A stretch of DNA of 64,000 bases, taken from NCBI RefSeq assembly GCF_019396325.1, contig NZ_JAHKRO010000008.1, positions 107,840-171,839 of the forward strand. The letters run 5' to 3'. The stretch comes from Nonomuraea ceibae (GTDB lineage Bacteria > Actinomycetota > Actinomycetes > Streptosporangiales > Streptosporangiaceae). The notes beneath the pieces were generated by a model. That model worked only from the letters and a program-made list of their open reading frames with translations, was not told where the DNA came from and did not search any database. The translations under genes were made by a program, and so were the position numbers. Below, one piece after another: positions 1 through 8,132 of this stretch (position 1 is the stretch's first letter; the number at the start of each line of letters is the position of its first letter).

Positions 1-336
1 GCCGCGAACGAGCGCGACTTCCTCAGCGGCGTCCTGCTGCCCTCGCTGCCCATGGCGGGCATCCTGGTGCTGGCCGTCACGTTCGTGAACGCCCAGGACC
101 TGCTGTGGCCCCTCCTGGCGGTCCAGGACCCGGCCCTGGCCACCGCCCCGGCCGTCCAGGCGATGGCGCTGTCCCAGTTCGCCGGCGGACCGGCCCCGGC
201 CGGGCTCGCCACCCCGCTGGTCGTCGTCGTGCTCATGCTGGCCGCCGCCGTCGCCGCGCAACTGCTCTACCTGGACCGGCTGGCCGTCACCACCGGCCGC
301 GAAACCCGTTCGCGGGGGAGTGCCCCGGCTGCGTAG
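1..336 (+). CDS. ABC transporter permease, C-terminal fragment (carbohydrate type, MalG-like)
   Basis: The frame is open from the first base, so the 5' part lies outside the window; 111 residues remain. What is visible is a short cytoplasmic stretch followed by LLPSLPMAGILVLAVTF, then LLWPLLAVQDP and a last hydrophobic helix (VVVVLMLAAAVAAQLLY) with a short charged tail. The pattern of a Leu-Leu-Pro end of the EAA loop, a W/LLWPLL helix and a D-x-x-x-x-T loop is typical of the C-terminus of CUT1 sugar ABC permeases. The substrate cannot be told. The call rests on this short tail only, so another binding-protein-dependent permease is possible. Confidence 0.6.
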   Translation, partial: AANERDFLSGVLLPSLPMAGILVLAVTFVNAQDLLWPLLAVQDPALATAPAVQAMALSQFAGGPAPAGLATPLVVVVLMLAAAVAAQLLYLDRLAVTTGRETRSRGSAPAA

Positions 337-347
337 GTTGGGGCACT

Positions 348-1508
348 GTGGAGATCCGTGACCTGACGGCCGACGACCTGGACGCCGCCCTCGACATCCG
401 TAAGCGCTCCTTCGGGCTGCTGTCCGCCGCCGACGTGCGGAGCTGGCGCGCGACCGTGCTGCCCGGCCTGCCCGAAGGCCGCTACCTCGGCGCCTTCGAC
501 GGCGACCGGCTGACCGCCACCACCCGGCTGAGACCGTTCACCCAGTGGTGGCACGGCAGGCCGCAGTCACTGGCGGGGGTCGCCAGCGTCACGGTCAGCC
601 CGGAGGACCGGGGCCGCGGCCTGGGCACCATGATCATGCGCGCGGCCCTGGACCGCGCCGTCACGCTCGGCGACGCCGTGGCCGCCCTCTACCCGGCCAC
701 GACGCCGATCTACCGCAAGCTCGGCTTCGAGCACGCCGGGGCGCGGCACATCGTGACGCTGCGCGCCGAGGATCTGCGCGTCCTCGCGCCGTCGCAGCAG
801 GTCAAGCTGCGCCGCATGGGCCCCGACGACGCGGCCGAGGTGATCTCGGTCCTGCACCGGGTGCACGGCGCCGCCCGCTCCAGCGGCCCCATCTCCTGGG
901 ACGAGACGATCTGGCGGCAGTGGCTCGCCGAGGAGGACGACTTCCTCTACCTGGCCGCCGACGGCTTCCTCGTCTACCGCTGGAGCGGCGGCGACATGGA
1001 GGTCGACAACCTGGTGGCGGGCTCCGCCGACACCGCCGCCGCGCTGTGGTCGCTGGTGGGCACCGCCTCCTCGATCGCCAAACGGGTGGTCGCCACCGTC
1101 GCCCCCGACGACCCGGTGCTGTGGCTGCTGCGCGAGCGCGGCAAGGAGACGGTCGAGCAGACCCGGTGGATGTTCCGGGTGCTCGACCTGGCCGCCGCGA
1201 TCGAGCGAAGGGGCTATCCGGCGGGCGTGTCGGCGGCCGCCGTGGTGCGGGTGGACGACCCGCTGCGCCCGGCCAACTCCGGCGTCTGGCGGCTGGAGTT
1301 CTCCGGCGGCTCCGGCGCGGCCACCCGGCTCGACCGCGACCCCGGGGACGGCGTCCCGCTGCTCGGGATCAACGCCCTGTCCGCCCTCTACTCCGGCGTC
1401 CCGGCCGCCACGCTGCGCCGCAGCGGCCTGATGTCCGGCGACGAACGCCACGACGAGGTGCTCGACACCGTCTTCGCCGCCAAGCCGTACATGCTGGACT
1501 ACTTCTAA
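348..1508 (+). CDS. Eis-like GNAT family N-acetyltransferase
   Basis: A 386-residue protein starting at GTG 348, twelve bases after the permease stop. The N-terminal half has a GNAT fold with the acetyl-CoA binding loop around SPEDRGRGLGTMIMRAAL (residues about 85-102) and the later YPATTPIYRKLGFEHAG strand-helix. A second GNAT-like unit and a C-terminal SCP2-like domain follow, ending in the free carboxylate motif ...AKPYMLDYF that Eis enzymes use. Length matches the Eis family (about 400 residues). Members acetylate aminoglycosides or lysine side chains; the substrate here is unknown. No clear Shine-Dalgarno is seen before GTG 348. Confidence 0.8.
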   Translation: MEIRDLTADDLDAALDIRKRSFGLLSAADVRSWRATVLPGLPEGRYLGAFDGDRLTATTRLRPFTQWWHGRPQSLAGVASVTVSPEDRGRGLGTMIMRAALDRAVTLGDAVAALYPATTPIYRKLGFEHAGARHIVTLRAEDLRVLAPSQQVKLRRMGPDDAAEVISVLHRVHGAARSSGPISWDETIWRQWLAEEDDFLYLAADGFLVYRWSGGDMEVDNLVAGSADTAAALWSLVGTASSIAKRVVATVAPDDPVLWLLRERGKETVEQTRWMFRVLDLAAAIERRGYPAGVSAAAVVRVDDPLRPANSGVWRLEFSGGSGAATRLDRDPGDGVPLLGINALSALYSGVPAATLRRSGLMSGDERHDEVLDTVFAAKPYMLDYF

Positions 1509-1526
1509 CCCGCCCACCTCGCCGGG

Positions 1527-1640
1527 CTCGCCCACCCCGAGGGGTTGCCATCCCGGAGGGGCCCGCACTCCCGGAGGGGTTTGCCCGCCCGGAGGGGAGT
1601 TCGCCCCATCCTGAGGGGCTCGCCCACCCGAGCGGCCTGG
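1527..1640. repeat. Imperfect tandem repeat, 17-21-bp units with CCCGGAGGGG core
   Basis: Successive units end in CCCGAGGGG, CCCGGAGGGG, CCCGGAGGGG, CCCGGAGGGG, CCTGAGGGG and CCCGAGCGG. Each core is partly self-complementary. One frame would read as PEG-like tripeptides, but that frame is only the unused continuation of an overlap with the acetyltransferase gene and has no start of its own. Confidence 0.7.
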
Positions 1641-1671
1641 CGGACCCGATGAACCCCCGGCGGCCCCGATA

Positions 1672-1805
1672 GGCCACGGCGGGCCACTCGACCGGCCCCC
1701 GGGGGCCTCGACCGGCCCCGGGGGCCACGGCGGGTCAGTCGATCAGCCCCCGGGGCCCCGACTGACTGGCCGGGCCACCCCCCGATGGGCCACGGCGGGC
1801 CACTC
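1672..1805. repeat. Dispersed 18-bp direct repeats with GC-rich palindromes
   Basis: Two perfect copies of GGCCACGGCGGGCCACTC (1672-1689 and 1788-1805) and one copy with two mismatches (1723-1740) surround CCCCGGGGG palindromic blocks. They may fold after transcription of the acetyltransferase gene. No transposase is nearby. Confidence 0.65.
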
Positions 1806-1888
1806 CCGATGGCCACGGGCGGACGCCAGTTCGGTGGACCGGGTGCTTCCGGCGGGCGTTTCCCGGTGCGCGACCGGGCCCGCCGGGG

Positions 1889-1917
1889 TAGAGTCTCGTG
1901 CCGAACAGGTGTTCGGC
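1889..1917 (+). promoter_or_regulatory. LexA-type SOS box and -10 element of ruvCAB
   Basis: The sequence CGAACAGGTGTTCG at 1902-1915 matches the Gram-positive/actinobacterial LexA box CGAAC-N4-GTTCG exactly, and symmetry extends one base each side to GCCGAAC/GTTCGGC (1900-1917). A -10-like TAGAGT lies at 1889-1894, which would place the transcription start near 1901, inside the box. LexA bound here would block initiation. It is the only such box I noticed, and it precedes DNA-repair genes, which supports the call. Confidence 0.85.
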
Positions 1918-1934
1918 GAACGGGAGGCAGACCG

Positions 1935-2711
1935 GTGCGGGTGTTGGGCGTCGATCCGGGGCTGACCCGGTGCGGCATCGGGGCCGTCGAGGGCCGCCCC
2001 GGCGCGCCGCTCGGGCTGGTCGCCGTCGGGGTGATCCGCACGGGCGCCGACGAGGAGCTGGGCGCACGCCTGGTGGGCATCGAGGCGGGGATCGAGAGCT
2101 GGCTCGACGACGTACGCCCCGACGCGGTCGCCGTGGAGCGCGTCTTCAGCCAGCACAACGTGCGCACCGTGATGGGCACCGCCCAGGCCGCCGGCATCGC
2201 GGTGCTGTGCGCCGCCCGGCGCGGCCTCCCGGTGGCGCTGCACACGCCCTCCGAGGTCAAGGCCGCCATCACCGGGAGCGGCACGGCCGACAAGAAGCAG
2301 ATCGGCGCCATGGTGACGCGGCTGCTGCGCCTCAAGGAGATGCCCAAGCCCGCCGACGCGGCCGACGCGCTGGCGCTGGCCATCTGCCACGTGTGGCGCG
2401 GCGGCCCGCAGCATCGCCTGGCCGAGGCCCTGGCCACCGCCCGCCGCCGCACCACCGCCCAGCCCGCCCCGGCACGGCAGCCCGTACGGCCCCGGCAGTC
2501 CGCCCCGACGCGGGAGCCCGCCCCGACACCAGAGTCCGCCGCGCCCCGGCAGTCCCGCCCACCCGTGCAGCCGGGCCAACCCGTAGAGCCCGGGAAGCAC
2601 GTGCAGCCAGGACAACCCGTACAGCCTGGACAATCCGTACAGCCGAATCAGTCCGAACAGCCCGTCGTGGCGCGGCGGTCCGGTGGGCGTGGCGAGGGGA
2701 GCGCGTCGTGA
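1935..2711 (+). CDS. ruvC: Crossover junction endodeoxyribonuclease RuvC
   Basis: RuvC resolves Holliday junctions together with RuvAB. The GTG start at 1935 is preceded by GGGAGG (1922-1927). The four catalytic acids are present at the expected positions: D7 in GVDPG, E68 in VAVERVF, D141 and D144 in [11 protein letters not shown]. The catalytic core ends near residue 172. The protein is 258 residues, clearly longer than the usual 170-190, because of a Pro/Gln/Arg-rich tail of about 85 residues with VQPGQ-like repeats. The gene overlaps ruvA by GTGA (2708-2711), so the two are translationally coupled, and it lies behind an SOS box. Confidence 0.96.
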   Translation: MRVLGVDPGLTRCGIGAVEGRPGAPLGLVAVGVIRTGADEELGARLVGIEAGIESWLDDVRPDAVAVERVFSQHNVRTVMGTAQAAGIAVLCAARRGLPVALHTPSEVKAAITGSGTADKKQIGAMVTRLLRLKEMPKPADAADALALAICHVWRGGPQHRLAEALATARRRTTAQPAPARQPVRPRQSAPTREPAPTPESAAPRQSRPPVQPGQPVEPGKHVQPGQPVQPGQSVQPNQSEQPVVARRSGGRGEGSAS

Positions 2712-3328
2712 TCGCGTCGGTGGCCGGCCGGGTGGCCGCGATCGCTCCCGACGGGGCGGTCATCGAGGTCGGCGGCGTCGGCATCCTGACCCACTGCACC
2801 CCCGGCACGCTTGCCACGCTCCGTCTGGGCGAGGAGGCCCGGCTGGCCACCTCGCTGGTGGTGCGCGAGGAGTCGCTGACGCTGTACGGGTTCGCGACCG
2901 ACGACGAGCGGGCCGTGTTCGAGCTGCTGCAGACGGCCAGCGGCGTCGGGCCCAAGCTGGCGCTGGCGATGCTCGCCGTCCACACGCCCAACGCGCTGCG
3001 GGTCGCCGTGGCCGCCGCCGATCTCAAGGCGCTCACGCAGGTCCCGGGCATCGGGCAGAAGGGCGCGCAGCGGATCGTGCTGGAGCTCAAGGACCGCCTC
3101 GGCACCCCGGAGGAGGCCGTCAACGCGGCGATCCGCGGCGAGCGGCGCGTGGCGCTGTGGCGCGACCAGGTGCACTCGGGCCTGGTCGGGCTGGGCTATT
3201 CGGCGCGCGACGCCGACGAGGCCGTGGCCGCGGTGGAGCCCGAGGCCGACGCCGAGGTGGCCGCCGGGCGCACCCCGCAGGTGGCCGCGCTGCTCAAGTC
3301 GGCGCTGCGCGCGCTGAGCGTGCGATGA
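2708..3328 (+). CDS. ruvA: Holliday junction DNA helicase subunit RuvA
   Basis: RuvA is the four-way junction-binding subunit that loads the RuvB motor. The 206-residue product starts at GTG 2708, overlapping the ruvC stop. It shows the N-terminal OB-fold domain (about 1-62), two helix-hairpin-helix motifs ([12 protein letters not shown] and [17 protein letters not shown], about residues 79-130) and a C-terminal three-helix domain that contacts RuvB (about 155-206). Length is normal. It is the second gene of the ruvCAB operon. Confidence 0.96.
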   Translation: MIASVAGRVAAIAPDGAVIEVGGVGILTHCTPGTLATLRLGEEARLATSLVVREESLTLYGFATDDERAVFELLQTASGVGPKLALAMLAVHTPNALRVAVAAADLKALTQVPGIGQKGAQRIVLELKDRLGTPEEAVNAAIRGERRVALWRDQVHSGLVGLGYSARDADEAVAAVEPEADAEVAAGRTPQVAALLKSALRALSVR

Positions 3329-3395
3329 AGCCCGGTGGCGCGGGCGGTCCCGGCGCGGTGGGATGCTGGAGGGCGACGCGGGAGGCGGGTGAGAC

Positions 3396-4427
3396 GTGAG
3401 TTTCGAACGGGAGCTGGTGTCGCCCGACGCCGGCGGCGACGAGCTGCAGATCGAGGCCGCGCTGCGGCCCAAGCGGCTGGCGGAGTTCATCGGCCAGTCC
3501 CGGGTCAGGGAGCAGCTGTCGCTGGTGCTGGAGAGCGCGCTGCGCCGGCAGCGCCCGCCCGACCACGTGCTGATGAGCGGCTCGCCGGGGCTCGGCAAGA
3601 CGACGCTCGCCATGATCATCGCGGCGGAGCTGGGCGCCCCGCTGCGCATCACCTCGGGCCCGGCGCTGGAGCGGGCCGGCGACCTGGCGGCGATCCTGTC
3701 GACGCTGGCCGAGGGCGAGGTGCTGTTCATCGACGAGATCCACCGGATGGCCAGGCCCGCCGAGGAGATGCTCTACCTGGCGATGGAGGACTTCCGGGTC
3801 GACATCGTGGTCGGCAAGGGGCCGGGCGCGACCGCGATCCCGCTGGAGATCGCGCCGTTCACGCTGGTCGGCGCCACGACCCGGGCGGGGCTGCTGCCCG
3901 CGCCGCTGCGTGACAGGTTCGGCTTCACCGCGCACATGGACTTCTACGAGCCCGAGGAGCTGGAGCTGGTGCTGCACCGCTCGGCCGGGCTGCTGGGCGT
4001 CGACCTGCCGGAGGAGGGCGCCCGCGAGATCGCCGGCCGCTCGCGCGGCACGCCCCGCATCGCCAACCGGCTGCTGCGCCGGGTGCGCGACTTCGCCGAC
4101 GTGCGCGCCGGCGGGGTCATCGACCGGGAGATCGCGGCGGCGGCGCTCAATCTTTACGAAGTCGATGCCGAAGGGCTCGACCGGCTCGACCGGGCGGTGC
4201 TGGGCGCGCTGCTGCGCAAGTTCGGCGGCGGGCCCGTCGGGCTGTCGACGCTGGCCGTGGCCGTGGGCGAGGAGCCGGAGACCGTGGAGGTGGTGGCCGA
4301 GCCGTTCCTGGTGCGCCAGGGGCTGCTCGCGCGCACGCCGCGCGGCCGGGTGGCCACCGCCGCCGCCTGGACGCACCTAGGCATGACCCCCCCACCACAT
4401 GCATTCGGAGCGACATCTCTCGACTGA
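3396..4427 (+). CDS. ruvB: Holliday junction branch migration ATPase RuvB
   Basis: This AAA+ motor (343 residues) drives branch migration in the RuvAB complex. The Walker A motif GSPGLGKTT is at residues 62-70, Walker B LFIDEIHR has D113-E114, and the sensor-1 motif GATTR follows; the C-terminal winged helix ends with ...WTHLGM. The GTG start at 3396 lies 67 bp after ruvA, preceded by GGAGGCGGG. The last 15 residues ([12 protein letters not shown]) run past the usual end of the family. It completes the ruvCAB operon. Confidence 0.97.
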   Translation: MSFERELVSPDAGGDELQIEAALRPKRLAEFIGQSRVREQLSLVLESALRRQRPPDHVLMSGSPGLGKTTLAMIIAAELGAPLRITSGPALERAGDLAAILSTLAEGEVLFIDEIHRMARPAEEMLYLAMEDFRVDIVVGKGPGATAIPLEIAPFTLVGATTRAGLLPAPLRDRFGFTAHMDFYEPEELELVLHRSAGLLGVDLPEEGAREIAGRSRGTPRIANRLLRRVRDFADVRAGGVIDREIAAAALNLYEVDAEGLDRLDRAVLGALLRKFGGGPVGLSTLAVAVGEEPETVEVVAEPFLVRQGLLARTPRGRVATAAAWTHLGMTPPPHAFGATSLD

Positions 4428-4433
4428 TTACAG

Positions 4434-4449
4434 AACGGTTGCAACCGTT
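4434..4449. promoter_or_regulatory. Perfect 16-bp palindrome (possible operator) upstream of yajC-secDF
   Basis: AACGGTTGCAACCGTT at 4434-4449 is its own reverse complement. It lies 7 bp after the ruvB stop and about 40 bp upstream of the predicted yajC -35 box. Palindromes with a central TTGCAA resemble LacI/GalR-type operators, but no such regulator is adjacent, so the binding protein is unknown. A short hairpin in the ruvB 3' end is the alternative. Confidence 0.45.
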
Positions 4450-4489
4450 TCAAATTGGGAACTTCCCCGCGCGCCGAAACGCTGCTTCG

Positions 4490-4519
4490 TTGCCGCGTTT
4501 CGCAACAACCGCCTACACT
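4490..4519 (+). promoter_or_regulatory. Predicted promoter of yajC-secD-secF
   Basis: TTGCCG (4490-4495) and TACACT (4514-4519) are separated by 18 bp, a good match to a housekeeping sigma promoter in an otherwise GC-rich region. The start would be near 4526, giving a leader of about 115 nt before yajC. Confidence 0.55.
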
Positions 4520-4639
4520 CCGTGGCTTGGCTGGCTGTGTAGGCTGACGGGCTGAGCGGCGCGGCCCGAAGCAACGCACGGAATTTCCGGCGCGAGGCCG
4601 GTGTCAAACTTCTTTGTACGAGATGGAAGGTCGCCCCTG

Positions 4640-5002
4640 ATGGACATGGGACAACTCGGAAGCATCCTGCCGCTGATCCTTCTGGTGGTGGTGTTCTACT
4701 TCCTGCTGATCCGCCCGCAGCGCAAGCGCCAGCAGGAGGCGATCAAGATGCAGAACTCCTTGACGCCCGGCACCCGCGTGATGACGACCACCGGCCTGTT
4801 CGCCACGGTCGTCGTGGTGGACAACGAGGACGTCGTCCTTGAGGTGGCCCCCGGCATCGAGACCCGCTGGGTCAAGGCCGCCATCGGCCGCGTCGTGACG
4901 CCGGGTGAGCCGGTGGCCGACGAGCCCGCCGCGGATGAGAGCGATGACACCGTCACCGGTGAGAGCGGCACCGCCGACGGTGAGGACTCCAAGAAGTCCT
5001 GA
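4640..5002 (+). CDS. yajC: Preprotein translocase accessory subunit YajC
   Basis: YajC is the small single-span partner of the SecDF complex. The start is placed at ATG 4640 because GGAAGG (4625-4630) sits nine bases upstream; an in-frame GTG at 4601 would add 13 poorly conserved residues. The 120-residue protein has one N-terminal membrane helix (SILPLILLVVVFYFLLI, about residues 8-24) followed by the family hallmark RPQRKRQQE and TPGTRVMTTTGLF. The C-terminal 30 residues are an acidic, low-complexity tail. secD follows 43 bp downstream. Confidence 0.95.
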   Translation: MDMGQLGSILPLILLVVVFYFLLIRPQRKRQQEAIKMQNSLTPGTRVMTTTGLFATVVVVDNEDVVLEVAPGIETRWVKAAIGRVVTPGEPVADEPAADESDDTVTGESGTADGEDSKKS

Positions 5003-5045
5003 GAAGGCTCAGCCACCAACCCCTATCCGAAAGAACTGACGACCA

Positions 5046-6935
5046 GTGGCCCGACCGACCAGCAGCCACAGCAAGCCGGGGCGCACGCTCCTGCTGCTCC
5101 TGGCGCTCATCCTCGCCCTGGCCGGGACGATGTTCTTGCAGAAGGCGTACACGCCCAAGCTGGGACTCGACCTCGCCGGCGGCACGACGGTGACGCTGTC
5201 ACCCGTCACCCAGACCGGTGCGGCTCCGCCTGAGGAGATCCTTGACCGCGCGGTCAACATCATCCGCGACCGGGTCAACGGCACCGGCATCTCCGACGCA
5301 GAGGTCGCCAAGTCCGGCGACAACATCATCATCTCGATCCCGGGCGTCGGGCAGAGCGAGGCCATCAAGCTGGTCGCCACCACCGCGGAGCTGCGGTTCC
5401 GGCAGGTGCTCTGGATGGAGATGACGCAGCTCGGCCAGGAGCAGCTCGCCACCGAGGCCCCGACGCCCAGCGGCTCCGCGTCGCCGGGCGTCTCCTCCTC
5501 GCCCGGCGCCTCCCCCGACGCGTCGCCCGACGCCACCCCGGCCTCGCCGGACGCCTCCCCCGACGCCACCCCGACCACCACGGTGCAGCCCCGGTCGATG
5601 CCCTCGCGCTCGCCGGGCGGCAACCAGCCCAGCGCGTCCCCGACGGGCAAGGCCCTGTCGTCGGCGCTGACCTCGCCCGTCCCGAGCCCGTCGCAGACGG
5701 CGAGACAGGGCGACGACCGTCAGGGCGACGACAAGCAGGGTGACAAGCAAGGCGACCAAAAGGGTGACCAGAAGGGCGACCAGAAGGCCGCGACGCCGAC
5801 CCCGGAGCCCTCTCAGGACCCCAACGCCGGCATCAACACCGATGGCGTCGACCCGGCGGTGCTCAAGCAGTTCCACGCGCTCGACTGCACCGACCCGAAG
5901 AACCGGGGCCAGGGCGTCCAGGACGACCCGAACAAGCAGTACGCCGCCTGTGAGTCGGACGGCAGCTTCAAGTACATTCTCGACGTCGCCAAGGTCGTCG
6001 GCACCGACATCGACACCGCGACCTCCGGCGTCCAGCAGGGCAGCACCGAGTGGGTCGTCCAGCTCGACTTCAAGAGCAAGGGCGCGACGGAGTGGAGCAA
6101 GCTCACCTCGGCCGCCTTTAACTCCCAGGAGCCGCGCAACAAGGTCGCGGTCGTCCTCGACGGCGTGGTCATCACCGCCCCCAACATCATCAGCCCGATT
6201 CCCGGCGGACGCGCCGAGATCACCGGCGGCTTCGATCAGCAGAGCGCCGGTGAGCTGGCCGAGCAGCTCAAGTACGGCGCGCTCCCGCTGAAGTTCGAGC
6301 GCAGCTCCATCGACACCGTCTCCTCGACGCTGGGCCAGGACCAGCTCGAAGGCGGCCTCGTCTCCGGCATCATCGGCCTGGCGCTGGTCGTCGTCTACTG
6401 CCTCCTCTACTACCGCGGCCTGGGCATCGTCGCCGTGCTGAGCCTCGTGGTGGCCTCGATCCTCACCTACACCGCGGTCGTCGTGCTCGGCCACAACGCC
6501 GGCTTCCGGCTGTCGCTGCCGCACATCATCGGCCTGGTGGTCTCGATCGGCATCACGGCCGACTCCTTCATCGTGTACTTCGAACGCATCCGTGACGAGA
6601 TGAAGGAAGGCAGGCGGTCGCTGCGCGCGGCCGTCGAGGTGGCCTGGGTCCGCGCGAGGCGCACGATCCTGATCGCCGACGCCGTCATGTTCATCGCCGC
6701 GGTGGTGCTCTACCTGCTGGCGGTCGGCGGTGTGGCGGGATTCGCGTTCGCGATGGGCCTGACCACGCTGATCGACATCGTGGTGGTGTTCATGTTCACG
6801 AAGCCGTTCATCGCGTTGCTGGCGAGGGTGAAGTTCTTCGCCAAGGGGCACCCGCTGTCCGGTCTGGACGCCGAGCGCATGAGCCTCGACTCCTCCACCG
6901 GCTCCGGCCACAAGACCACCCCGCAGGAGGCCTGA
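5046..6935 (+). CDS. secD: Protein translocase subunit SecD
   Basis: SecD uses the proton motive force to help complete Sec-dependent export. The protein is 629 residues with an N-terminal membrane helix (about 13-32), the conserved KLGLDLAGGT motif just outside the membrane, a large extracytoplasmic P1 region, and five C-terminal helices with GITADSFIVYFERIRDEM (helix 4-5 region). An unusual feature is a low-complexity insert at about residues 137-258, rich in Ser/Pro/Ala/Asp and then in Gly-Asp-Gln-Lys repeats, which splits P1. The GTG start at 5046 has only a weak ribosome site (GAAAGAA). secF starts one base after the stop. Confidence 0.96.
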   Translation: MARPTSSHSKPGRTLLLLLALILALAGTMFLQKAYTPKLGLDLAGGTTVTLSPVTQTGAAPPEEILDRAVNIIRDRVNGTGISDAEVAKSGDNIIISIPGVGQSEAIKLVATTAELRFRQVLWMEMTQLGQEQLATEAPTPSGSASPGVSSSPGASPDASPDATPASPDASPDATPTTTVQPRSMPSRSPGGNQPSASPTGKALSSALTSPVPSPSQTARQGDDRQGDDKQGDKQGDQKGDQKGDQKAATPTPEPSQDPNAGINTDGVDPAVLKQFHALDCTDPKNRGQGVQDDPNKQYAACESDGSFKYILDVAKVVGTDIDTATSGVQQGSTEWVVQLDFKSKGATEWSKLTSAAFNSQEPRNKVAVVLDGVVITAPNIISPIPGGRAEITGGFDQQSAGELAEQLKYGALPLKFERSSIDTVSSTLGQDQLEGGLVSGIIGLALVVVYCLLYYRGLGIVAVLSLVVASILTYTAVVVLGHNAGFRLSLPHIIGLVVSIGITADSFIVYFERIRDEMKEGRRSLRAAVEVAWVRARRTILIADAVMFIAAVVLYLLAVGGVAGFAFAMGLTTLIDIVVVFMFTKPFIALLARVKFFAKGHPLSGLDAERMSLDSSTGSGHKTTPQEA

Positions 6936-6936
6936 G

Positions 6937-7941
6937 ATGGGACTGGGGCGTCGCCTCTATCGGGGCGAGATCGACGTCGACTTCGTCGGCAAGTGGCGGC
7001 TGTGGTACAGCCTGTCGGGCATCCTGCTGGCGATCTCCATCGCCGGTCTGCTGATCAACGGGCTCAACCTGGGCGTCGAGTTCAAGGGCGGATCGGTCTT
7101 CTCCTGGCAGCCGAAGACGACGGTCGGCATCGAGCAGGTCCGCGAGACGTTCCTGGACGAGGGCGTGCACCAGCCGATCGTGCAGACGGCCGGCGAGCGC
7201 TACCGGGTCACGACCGAGACGCTGCCCGAGAGCAAGACCCTCGAGCTGCAGAGCGTCATCGCCAAGGAGTACGGCGTCACGGTCGACGACGTCAACATCC
7301 AGTCGATCGGCGCCTCGTGGGGCGGTGAGGTGTCCACCAAGGCCTGGTGGGGCCTGGCCGTCTTCATGGTGGCGATCATCCTGTACCTGTCGATGGCGTT
7401 CGAGCCGAAGATGGCGCTGGCGGCGATCGTCGCGCTCATCCACGACCTGGTCATCACGGCCGGCATCTACGCCTGGTCGGGCTTCGAGGTCACGCCGGCG
7501 ACGCTGCTGGGCTTCCTGACGATCCTCGGCTACTCGCTGTACGACGCGGTCGTGGTGTTCGACATGATCAAGGAGGTCACGGCCAAGCTGGGCGCGACGT
7601 CGAAGCAGACCTACTCGATGGCGGCCAACGACGCCCTGAACCACACGCTGATCCGCTCGCTCAACACCTCGCTGGTGGCGATCCTGCCGGTGGCGGCGAT
7701 CCTGTTCATCGGCACCACGGTGCTGGGCGCGGGCACGCTGAAGGACCTGTCGCTGGCCCTGTTCGTCGGCATGATCGTCGGCACCTACTCCTCGATCTGC
7801 GTGGCCACGCCGCTGCTGGTGACGCTCAAGGAGCGGGAGCCGCGCTACCAGGCCATCGCCCGCCGGCTGGCCTCCACCGGGGGCGGCAAGGGCGCCAAGG
7901 GGTCGAAGGGCTCCAGGAGCGCGGCCACGGCCAAGGGCTGA
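6937..7941 (+). CDS. secF: Protein translocase subunit SecF
   Basis: SecF pairs with SecD in the accessory translocase complex. The 334-residue protein has the first membrane helix (YSLSGILLAISIAGLLI, about residues 22-40), the SecF motif LGVEFKGGS, a short periplasmic domain and five further helices with GYSLYDAVVVFDMIKE. ATG 6937 lies one base after the secD stop with AGGAGG inside the end of secD, so the genes are co-translated. The tail is Gly/Lys/Ser-rich. A strong terminator follows at 7952-7985. Confidence 0.96.
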   Translation: MGLGRRLYRGEIDVDFVGKWRLWYSLSGILLAISIAGLLINGLNLGVEFKGGSVFSWQPKTTVGIEQVRETFLDEGVHQPIVQTAGERYRVTTETLPESKTLELQSVIAKEYGVTVDDVNIQSIGASWGGEVSTKAWWGLAVFMVAIILYLSMAFEPKMALAAIVALIHDLVITAGIYAWSGFEVTPATLLGFLTILGYSLYDAVVVFDMIKEVTAKLGATSKQTYSMAANDALNHTLIRSLNTSLVAILPVAAILFIGTTVLGAGTLKDLSLALFVGMIVGTYSSICVATPLLVTLKEREPRYQAIARRLASTGGGKGAKGSKGSRSAATAKG

Positions 7942-7951
7942 CCGCTTCGCC

Positions 7952-7985
7952 GACGCCCCCGCCCATGCGACCGGGCGGGGGCGTC
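7952..7985 (+). terminator. Hairpin terminator after secF
   Basis: A perfect 13-bp stem pairs 7952-7964 (GACGCCCCCGCCC) with 7973-7985 across an 8-nt loop. It begins 10 bp after the secF stop. There is no U-tract, which is normal for this GC content. Confidence 0.85.
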
Positions 7986-7988
7986 CGC

Positions 7989-8026
7989 GCGTCTGAACGC
8001 CCCCGTGAGTGCGTCTGAACGCCCCC
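7989..8026. repeat. 16-bp direct repeat, 22-bp period
   Basis: GCGTCTGAACGCCCCC occurs at 7989-8004 and again, identical, at 8011-8026, just after the secF terminator and upstream of apt. The copies share the GCCCCC block of the terminator stem and may derive from it. Confidence 0.7.
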
Positions 8027-8132
8027 TGAGCGCTCGCGGGGCCGCGGGTGGGCTCCGGGGGCGCTGGTCGGATTACCGCCCGTCATGGGCCATCATGGAG
8101 CCCGCAAGCGTGGACAGCCCCCGAGGAGTGAC

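Larger units (their letters stand above)
1509..1934. other. Repeat-rich intergenic region before ruvC
   Basis: This 426-bp gap has no convincing gene. Bases 1527-1640 hold about six imperfect 17-21-bp units with the core CCCGGAGGGG. Bases 1672-1805 hold a second family: GGCCACGGCGGGCCACTC at 1672-1689 and identical at 1788-1805, with a diverged copy at 1723-1740. Between these lie CCCCGGGGG blocks and an inverted repeat TCAGTCG (1735-1741) / CGACTGA (1759-1765). The last 50 bases contain the ruvC promoter and SOS box. Confidence 0.75.

Noticed and set aside
1373..1672. Plus-strand frame reading PEG-like repeats after the acetyltransferase
   Set aside because: It is the tail of a frame that overlaps the acetyltransferase gene, with no ribosome site; the repeat is better treated as noncoding DNA.
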